From Nitrospira sp. (GTDB taxonomy: Bacteria; Nitrospirota; Nitrospiria; Nitrospirales; Nitrospiraceae), in contig SWDL01000037.1 of NCBI GenBank assembly GCA_005116795.1, positions 1-5,082 of the forward strand: 5,082 nucleotides of DNA, read 5' to 3'. Position numbers and translations under genes: made by a program. Positions 1 to 5,082 of this stretch are shown piece after piece (positions within the stretch are counted from its first letter, which is position 1; every line of letters starts with the position of its first letter). The notes beneath the pieces are model-generated. The model did not search any database. It was given only the letters and a program-made list of their open reading frames with translations, and was not told where the DNA came from.

Positions 1-2224
1 GCCGCATGCTTTCGATACTCTCGGGATGTTGCTTCAGTAGGAGCTTGAAATCGGAATTCCCCAACAGAGCCATCCCGACTTCCTTCATCTTCACGTCGTA
101 GTCATCAATGTTCTGCGTAATGGTTCCGATTGATCCCCCATATTTTCTGACCCGGCGCACAGCCTTTTCGAAAAACGGACCGCAGTTTCCCCCATCCGAG
201 AGGAGATCCCACGCTTCATCCATGACCAAGAACTTACGGCGGCCTTTATTCGCCTTTTCAAACATGGCACTTTGAATGCTCATCTGGACCGAGAGCAGGA
301 GGACAGAGCCTAGAGCTTTCTGGTCTCCCAGACCGTCCATCTCCATCACCACCAAATCATTTTCAAAATTGATATTGTTCACCCGATTGAACAGATGCTC
401 GTACATCCCGCCCTTGGAAAACTTCTGCAGAACTAACGCCATGTCCTGTGCGCGATCATCCTTCGATTCTCGAAGACGCATCATTACGTGCGTGGGCGTT
501 CCACTATTGCCTTCGTCCTGAAGGACGAACTGAATGGCTTCCTCGAGGAGGGCCATCTGTACATCGTTCAGTTTCTGCGACGGACTCACCATCTGGGCAT
601 GGATCGCAACCAACGACCAGAATTCATCAGCACGATCCTTTGCTCGCTCCATCTCATCGGCATAATCATCGTCATAGGCGCTAGAGCCATCACCCCAATG
701 CACGAGCTTGGAGAAGGGGTTGAAACACAGCTTCGCCCCTTGCTTCGCATATTGGATATACTGGCCCTTGCGAAGTTCACATAGTTTGACGTAGCTATAC
801 CCGGCATCGATAATCCATCCACGCCCACCCACCTGCAGATAGTTCTCGATCAAGTCATTCATCCAGAACGACTTTCCGGCACCGGAGGTGGCAATCGCCG
901 AAAAATTATAATTACCTTGCTGATTCGCAAAGAGATCGAGCGAGACAACCTGTCCAGAACGGGACGTGTATAAGAGGACCGGGGAGCCGCCCCCCTTCCA
1001 ATCCCCCACCAATGGCGCACAATGCGCGGGAACAGCGGTGTGCACCGTCTTGAGTCGGCGCAACCCATCCCGCAAAAGCTTGGCGTCAGAAGGCAACGCC
1101 ATCGGCAGGCCGCAGAGGAAAATCTTCAAGCCAATGAAGAAATCGTCCTGCAGATTGATATCCATCGCGCGATAGATCGACTTCATGGAGTCCGCTTGTT
1201 GTTGCGCCTGCCGAGGAGAATCGGCATAGATCGCCACTTGGAAAAACTGGCCGATAAACTGACGACTATTCTCGATCTCTACCGCCATCGCATTGGAATG
1301 TTCGAGCTTTGAGCGAAACACGGGAATGAGGTTCAGAAAGAACCCTTTAGCTTGATTGGATATCACCAGATGTTTCTTGTTGAATCGTGCCTTTTCTGAA
1401 ACTTGATCCAACTTCAGTACGTTTAATGTGATGAAGAAGGGGCAAATGATCTGATCGGTCAGCTTCATCAAGCTACCGATGAACTCCCGATTACGCCCTC
1501 CGTGCCAATGAAGGGGCCACGATTGGATGGTCATGGTCTTGACGAATTTATTGTCAAGTTCCAGCATTTTGGTTTTGACGTTCATCACCGTATCCAACCG
1601 CACGGCTTGATCACGAAGGAGCATCTCATCTGAGTAGCCAGGGGGACGATCGTTCCATGAATGGCCGGGATTCAATAAGACATGAAGTAGCCAGAGAAAC
1701 TGGAGCGGAGGCACACGCTGAGGCAACAGTCCCATCGTGCGAAGCTGTTCTTCGATCCCATCTAAGGCTTGATAGACCGATTCTTCGTCCCACCCATCGG
1801 GATTGATATCCTTTACCGGCATCGTAATGGAGACATAGAGTGTGATGTCACGAGGCTTTAGGGGAGGATTTGGAATCAGAGATGTATCTCTCGCGTGCAG
1901 ATAAAACTCCTTCTTGGCACGGGCAGCAGCATGATGTTCGGGGCTCTGAGTCCCCCGTTCGGCAAGCACCACATGCTGATCCAAGCACGGTTCGATAATA
2001 GGGGACGCATGGAGCATGAATTGAAAGGTGGTTCCGATAGGAAGATCCGACTCAAACAAGTTGGTCAGCTTTTGAATCCGCCCTTCATCAAGCCCTAAAA
2101 TCGGTCGGCTGGCCCATAGGATTCCGATGCGGCCATCATCCATTCGATAGACACGATTCTTCTCGTCATAGGCCTCATAGGGAAGCCATTCACTCAACGA
2201 GGTCCGCTCAACTGTCTGTTTCAA
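1..2224 (-). CDS. traC: TraC-type (VirB4-like) conjugative transfer ATPase, 3' end cut by window edge
   Basis: This is the cytoplasmic, inner-membrane-associated ATPase of an F-type type IV secretion system, which powers pilus assembly and DNA transfer. The frame is open from the traV stop to base 1, giving about 741 visible codons. F TraC is about 875 residues, so roughly the last 100 are outside the window. From the TTG at 2224, an N-terminal motif LSEWLPYEAYD sits at residues 10-20, like the LLPY motif of TraC. The Walker A motif ATSGAGKS has its lysine at about residue 451 (bases 872-874). The Walker B motif FLVMDEAW has D669 and E670 (bases 215-220). The TQN motif is at residues 703-705, followed by GNSDFKLLLKQ, typical of the TraC/VirB4 C-terminal core. 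The first glycine of Walker A is replaced by alanine. The start is uncertain: no ATG precedes the conserved N-terminus, so TTG at 2224 is the best guess and TTG at 2197 the alternative. Family assignment is very secure. Confidence 0.95.
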   Translation of the reverse strand, partial: MKQTVERTSLSEWLPYEAYDEKNRVYRMDDGRIGILWASRPILGLDEGRIQKLTNLFESDLPIGTTFQFMLHASPIIEPCLDQHVVLAERGTQSPEHHAAARAKKEFYLHARDTSLIPNPPLKPRDITLYVSITMPVKDINPDGWDEESVYQALDGIEEQLRTMGLLPQRVPPLQFLWLLHVLLNPGHSWNDRPPGYSDEMLLRDQAVRLDTVMNVKTKMLELDNKFVKTMTIQSWPLHWHGGRNREFIGSLMKLTDQIICPFFITLNVLKLDQVSEKARFNKKHLVISNQAKGFFLNLIPVFRSKLEHSNAMAVEIENSRQFIGQFFQVAIYADSPRQAQQQADSMKSIYRAMDINLQDDFFIGLKIFLCGLPMALPSDAKLLRDGLRRLKTVHTAVPAHCAPLVGDWKGGGSPVLLYTSRSGQVVSLDLFANQQGNYNFSAIATSGAGKSFWMNDLIENYLQVGGRGWIIDAGYSYVKLCELRKGQYIQYAKQGAKLCFNPFSKLVHWGDGSSAYDDDYADEMERAKDRADEFWSLVAIHAQMVSPSQKLNDVQMALLEEAIQFVLQDEGNSGTPTHVMMRLRESKDDRAQDMALVLQKFSKGGMYEHLFNRVNNINFENDLVVMEMDGLGDQKALGSVLLLSVQMSIQSAMFEKANKGRRKFLVMDEAWDLLSDGGNCGPFFEKAVRRVRKYGGSIGTITQNIDDYDVKMKEVGMALLGNSDFKLLLKQHPESIESMR

Positions 2225-2242
2225 CTTCCCACGATCAACTTA
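2195..2242 (-). promoter_or_regulatory. traV stop / traC start junction, probable translational coupling
   Basis: traV ends with TAA at 2240-2242. The traC frame continues in the same phase directly after it, with no ATG before the conserved TraC N-terminus. In-frame candidates are TTG at 2224 (GGGAAG touches it directly, too close for normal spacing) and TTG at 2197 (weak GAGCGGA upstream). A start only 15 bases after the traV stop, without a good binding site, fits reinitiation by ribosomes that have finished traV. The mechanism is inferred. Confidence 0.5.
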
Positions 2243-3001
2243 TGGCATTGTCGGTAATCCCAGGGGTCCATCCTCCAGCATGTACGGAGACGCCCCACCA
2301 GGAACCGGCATTTGCGGCAAACCCTGTGGCAGAGGAGACATCGTAGGCGGACGTTCCGCGCCACCCGTTGGACCTCCGGTTGGCTCATGAGATTGAACTG
2401 TCGACAACGCTGAAGCCGCAGCCGGACCACCCGCACGATTGCGCGTACTCGGCGGCTCCACCATTCGGGAGTTCCGAGGGATCAACTCGCGAGATCGACC
2501 ATAGGATGACGAGGCTGCTCCCTTGCCTCCAAATTGATGTCCATAAACAAATCGGGGACCTTCTACCACTTGATAGACAATCGTCGCTTCGTGGAGACGA
2601 CCCTTCGCATCCTGCCATGGCGCGATCCACACCTGGAGAGTCTTCGGAGGGGTCACGATCGGCTTGCCCAGGAAGGATTCCGCTCGACCAGCAAAGGCGC
2701 CATTCACCGGCAACGGGAGATGCTGGGCAGCTTTCGAATCCGCATGATCAGATGAGGAATCGCCTCCATATTTCTCAGTCACCTTTGCCGGTTTATCAAA
2801 CCGATTCGCATACGCATTGGAAACTGATTCGCAAATCGCCTGATCCGGGTAGCCTTTGCACGAGAAATCTGATTGGTAGCCCCCTCCGCACGCAGTCAAT
2901 GTTCCCAGCAAGAGCAGGGCAAGCCCCTTCACAACCGGAAAGAAGAACTTATGCATGGACTCATAGCCCAGAAGATCGACATGTATGCGAGAGGACATCA
3001 T
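2240..3001 (-). CDS. traV: TraV-like outer-membrane lipoprotein of the F-type T4SS core
   Basis: TraV is the VirB7-like lipoprotein that, with TraK and TraB, forms the outer-membrane core complex of F-type systems. The 253-residue product has a basic and hydrophobic signal (residues 17-34) ending in the lipobox LTAC, with C38 the lipidated residue. The following GGG has no Asp at +2, which suits sorting to the outer membrane. A second cysteine pair follows (C48, C57) in a DFSCKGYPDQAIC context typical of TraV. The conserved stretch VWIAPWQD lies at residues 124-131 and resembles LWIAPY in F TraV. Residues from about 165 to the end are rich in Pro, Gly, Ser and Ala, making the protein clearly longer than F TraV (about 171 residues). 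ATG at 3001 is chosen because AAAGGAG lies 9 bases upstream. The ATG at 2956 would give a shorter, more usual signal peptide but has no good binding site. It begins 37 bases after dsbC ends. Confidence 0.9.
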   Translation of the reverse strand: MMSSRIHVDLLGYESMHKFFFPVVKGLALLLLGTLTACGGGYQSDFSCKGYPDQAICESVSNAYANRFDKPAKVTEKYGGDSSSDHADSKAAQHLPLPVNGAFAGRAESFLGKPIVTPPKTLQVWIAPWQDAKGRLHEATIVYQVVEGPRFVYGHQFGGKGAASSSYGRSRELIPRNSRMVEPPSTRNRAGGPAAASALSTVQSHEPTGGPTGGAERPPTMSPLPQGLPQMPVPGGASPYMLEDGPLGLPTMP

Positions 3002-3010
3002 GGGACGTTA

Positions 3011-3017
3011 CTCCTTT
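3011..3017 (-). promoter_or_regulatory. Ribosome binding site of traV
   Basis: The minus strand reads AAAGGAG, then 9 bases, then ATGATG with the first ATG at 3001. It supports the longer TraV start over the internal ATG at 2956, which has only weak purine content upstream. Starting at the second ATG (2998) is equally possible. Confidence 0.8.
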
Positions 3018-3038
3018 GAGGACAAACACGGCCTCAGA

Positions 3039-3824
3039 TCACGGTTTGGACGCATCGAGTTGAAGTATCGATAACAATTGCTCTGCTGAGACAAATCCTT
3101 CGAGACGTTGACCGCTCGGCAGGAACACAGTAGGTGTCTTGTGCAATTTGAGGCGCCGGCCAAACTTCAGAATGTCATCAACAGGATGCTGACAAAGCTG
3201 TGCTGGATTCTCGATAGGCTGAGCAGCCAAGGCCTTATCCAGCGAGGCAGCACGGTCAGAAGAACACCAGACCGCCACTGATTTCCGATAGGCATCGGGG
3301 TGAATCGTGGTCAAGGGATGCAGCAGAACAGCGACAGGAACCCCTGAGGACACCAGCTTCTTGATTTCCGGATGCAGCTTCTGACAAACCGGGCAGTCCA
3401 GATCATCGACAACCAAGAGAGGCTTTGTAGTCTTCGGGGACTCAGGCTGGAGGAGGATCGTCTTGCTCAGATCCAGTGAGTCAAGGACTCTGCGCTCCCG
3501 CACTCTCAGATATTCCTGAGTCACATTGCGACCAAGTTGAATGTCAAACATCCCGCCAGCTAACACGTACCGACCACTTTCATGGACGTACCACAGCCCT
3601 TCCGGACTATCGGACTCAGTCTCAACGAGATACCAACTCGGGATTTCAGTCTTCGCCACGCGGCGCACGTTCATTCCCGGGAACTTCTGTTCCATTGTGG
3701 ATTGAAGCATTTGCGGCACATCGCTCAGTTCACTCCCTTGGGAAGCTTGACCGAATGCGATGATCCCACAGACCACCATCACCGCGACGGTCAATCCAAC
3801 AACCGCGCTTTTCGTTTTCGACAT
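3039..3824 (-). CDS. dsbC: DsbC-family periplasmic thiol:disulfide isomerase of the transfer operon (HtdT/TrbB-like role)
   Basis: This is a periplasmic disulfide isomerase/oxidoreductase of 261 residues, near the size of E. coli DsbC plus its signal. A signal peptide spans about residues 1-28. An N-terminal DsbC dimerisation domain (about 35-105) contains GRYVLAGGMFDIQ, matching GKHIIQGPMYDVS of E. coli DsbC. The thioredoxin-fold domain has the active site C144-P-V-C147, within DDLDCPVCQKLHPE. A second cysteine pair is C187 (in VAVWCSSDRA) and C211, equivalent to the structural disulfide of DsbC. The cis-proline motif is T230-P231-T232. E. coli DsbC has CGYC, so the CPVC dipeptide may tune its redox behaviour. 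The ATG at 3824 is chosen over an in-frame TTG at 3839 because AAGGAGG sits 5 bases before the ATG, and the TTG would place that site inside the gene. Its place between traB and traV suggests it folds the exported transfer proteins. The family is secure; the substrates are inferred. Confidence 0.92.
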   Translation of the reverse strand: MSKTKSAVVGLTVAVMVVCGIIAFGQASQGSELSDVPQMLQSTMEQKFPGMNVRRVAKTEIPSWYLVETESDSPEGLWYVHESGRYVLAGGMFDIQLGRNVTQEYLRVRERRVLDSLDLSKTILLQPESPKTTKPLLVVDDLDCPVCQKLHPEIKKLVSSGVPVAVLLHPLTTIHPDAYRKSVAVWCSSDRAASLDKALAAQPIENPAQLCQHPVDDILKFGRRLKLHKTPTVFLPSGQRLEGFVSAEQLLSILQLDASKP

Positions 3825-3866
3825 CTGAACCTCCTTCAATAATGACCGGCCGAAGAACTCACGCCG
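3825..3866 (-). other. traB-dsbC intergenic gap (no promoter or terminator seen)
   Basis: This 42-base gap holds the dsbC ribosome binding site and a short CGGCCG palindrome (3847-3852) with no T-tract, too small to be a terminator. No -35/-10 pair is convincing. The gap is consistent with one continuous transcript through all four genes. Confidence 0.6.
3830..3836 (-). promoter_or_regulatory. Strong ribosome binding site of dsbC
   Basis: The minus strand reads AAGGAGG, followed by 5 bases and the ATG at 3824. This near-perfect Shine-Dalgarno sequence decides the start of dsbC, ruling out the upstream in-frame TTG at 3839 as an over-extension. Confidence 0.9.
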
Positions 3867-5082
3867 TTACAGGAAGTAATCCACCAGTTCACGACCAGTC
3901 CCGACAATGAAGTCCACCTCACGTTGAGCATCGATCTCGATCACCGGAAAGACCGAGGCCGCCATCATGCTGTAATGTCGGGCGAGAAACCGAGCCGCTT
4001 GTCCCATGCCGCCCGCTGCCCCAGCCATGGCAAGCGGACCGGCTGGAGGAAGGTTGAATGCCTGGCTGGGGCTTTGAGCGATAACGAACCCTTGCTGATA
4101 CGGCATAAAGGCCTGTGAAATCCCTGAAACGAAACCAGCCAGTAGCGTCCGACCCAGTAACGCACCCTCTTTCATCACGACTCGGCCGCGCAAGCCGAGC
4201 TTGCCGTCTTCACCGTTGACGAATCCCTTCAGATCAAGGTCGACGGCTTCGCCATTCTGCTTGACACACGAGATCGCAGTCCCTCGTACTTGCACACGCT
4301 CACTCGAGAGTTCCCCCACCCCTTCACCAAGGATGAAACACTCACGAGCATCGACCATGACTTCATTCGGGAGCTTCATGAGATCCCGAACAACCATCAA
4401 CACGGGATAGGGACTGTTTTGTGAGGCTCCACCAGCACCGGCCCCACTCGTAGTTTTCGCGGGGGCATCCATCCCGGACAACAATTTGACCGGGATAATC
4501 GCGCCGGTGTTCAACCACAGTTTCTTCTCGGAGGCTTTCTTCACCGTCGCAGGATCAGTCTTGAAGAGCACACGGATTCCATCTTGTGGAAGGTCAACGG
4601 CCCCACCGGCCTGAACACCCGTTGCGCCCGGACGCCCTGCTGGAAGTGCAGCAGGTACACCACCCTTCGGAAGAGGAAAGGCCGCTGGCTGTGCAGACGC
4701 CCCACCAGGGGCCAATGGAGGCGGCAGCGGAGGCATGCCGGACGTCCGAGCGCCCTTCCCATCGCCGGGCGCGAATGTCACTCCGCCGGAACGCTGGACA
4801 CTCCCGATCTGCTTTGATAAATCAGAGATCTGTTTTCTGATCTCATCTTGATTTTTGTGGTCAAGATCCAGTGTTCGACGCAGCACATCATTCTCTACCT
4901 CCAACGCCTCAATCCGGGAACCGGCCTGTTTAAGGAAGATCTCCTTGTCCACCTTTTCAGTATCAATAGAGATCGTCTTGGGTGCCTTTTTCTCGACTAC
5001 AGCACCGGGCGGAGTACGGAATTGACTCAGTACGATCGCCAGGGCAACAAATCCGATCACCGCAGCCGCGGTCACTAAGGTT
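3867..5082 (-). CDS. traB: TraB-like (VirB10) inner-membrane-anchored T4SS channel protein, 5' end cut by window edge
   Basis: TraB spans the periplasm and links the inner-membrane platform to the outer-membrane core. About 404 codons are visible and the frame is open to the window edge. The first possible in-window start, GTG at 5075, falls within the membrane helix (AAAVIGFVALAIVL), so the real start is almost certainly upstream. Numbering from that GTG, a charged coiled-coil segment lies at about 50-92 (IEALEVENDVL). A Pro/Gly/Ala-rich periplasmic linker with MPPLPPPL follows at about 112-160. The VirB10-like domain runs from about 165 to 390. It includes two cysteines, C246 (ARECFILGEG) and C270 (GTAISCVKQNG), spaced as in F TraB, and SSERVQVRG and GLRGRVVMKEGALLGR, which also match F TraB closely. 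It ends soon after a PVIEIDAQREVDFIV segment and lacks the tail of about 60 residues found in F TraB. The stop is 42 bases before dsbC. Family assignment is secure. Confidence 0.93.
   Translation of the reverse strand, partial: TLVTAAAVIGFVALAIVLSQFRTPPGAVVEKKAPKTISIDTEKVDKEIFLKQAGSRIEALEVENDVLRRTLDLDHKNQDEIRKQISDLSKQIGSVQRSGGVTFAPGDGKGARTSGMPPLPPPLAPGGASAQPAAFPLPKGGVPAALPAGRPGATGVQAGGAVDLPQDGIRVLFKTDPATVKKASEKKLWLNTGAIIPVKLLSGMDAPAKTTSGAGAGGASQNSPYPVLMVVRDLMKLPNEVMVDARECFILGEGVGELSSERVQVRGTAISCVKQNGEAVDLDLKGFVNGEDGKLGLRGRVVMKEGALLGRTLLAGFVSGISQAFMPYQQGFVIAQSPSQAFNLPPAGPLAMAGAAGGMGQAARFLARHYSMMAASVFPVIEIDAQREVDFIVGTGRELVDYFL

Noticed and set aside
276..1312. Several + strand open frames of 69-98 codons
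   Set aside because: They overlap one another and sit antisense to the traC ATPase domains, so they are shadows of a strongly supported gene.
2368..3063. 231-codon open frame on the + strand opposite traV
   Set aside because: It lies wholly antisense to traV and the end of dsbC, which have family motifs, a lipobox and ribosome binding sites. Its translation has no recognisable domain and no good start site.
3825..3839. Five extra N-terminal residues on dsbC from a TTG at 3839
   Set aside because: These codons are themselves the Shine-Dalgarno sequence (AAGGAGG) for the ATG at 3824, and no binding site precedes the TTG.
3847..3852. CGGCCG palindrome between traB and dsbC as a terminator or operator
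   Set aside because: The stem is only 3 base pairs with no loop and no run of T, and a 6-base palindrome is expected by chance.
5060..5075. GTG at 5075 as the true traB start
   Set aside because: It falls inside the hydrophobic membrane segment and the frame is open to the window edge. TraB proteins have a short cytoplasmic N-terminus before this helix, so the start is outside the window.

Overview
The window is a piece of one tightly packed operon, all of it read on the minus strand. It encodes four consecutive components of an F-type (MPF_F) conjugative type IV secretion system. In transcription order, which runs from right to left on the + strand coordinates, they are traB (5' end cut by the window edge), a DsbC-type periplasmic disulfide isomerase, the outer-membrane lipoprotein traV, and the ATPase traC (3' end cut by the window edge). 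No stretch longer than about 45 bases is non-coding. I see no RNA gene, transposon, CRISPR array, long repeat or convincing terminator. The promoter for this transcript must lie beyond the right edge.

The proteins fit together as one machine. TraB (VirB10-like) is anchored in the inner membrane and spans the periplasm. TraV (VirB7-like) is a lipoprotein that holds the outer-membrane core complex. TraC (VirB4-like) is the cytoplasmic ATPase that powers pilus assembly. The DsbC-like protein probably makes or corrects disulfides in the exported parts: TraB and mature TraV each carry a cysteine pair. The order traB-dsbC-traV-traC matches, from memory, trhB-htdT-trhV-trhC of IncHI plasmids such as R27, rather than the F plasmid order traB-traP-traV-traR-traC.

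The host is a Gram-negative (diderm) bacterium, because the system includes a lipobox lipoprotein and periplasmic proteins. Base composition looks moderate, a little over 50% GC by eye. The sequences are clearly diverged from the enterobacterial F and R27 proteins. An environmental host such as a Nitrospirota or a proteobacterium is possible, but the window does not settle it. It also cannot show whether the locus sits on a plasmid, an integrative conjugative element or a chromosome.

The oddest detail is the traV-traC junction. traC lies in the same reading frame as traV, separated by a single TAA, and it has no upstream ATG or good ribosome binding site. Its start is therefore probably a TTG that depends on translation of traV.
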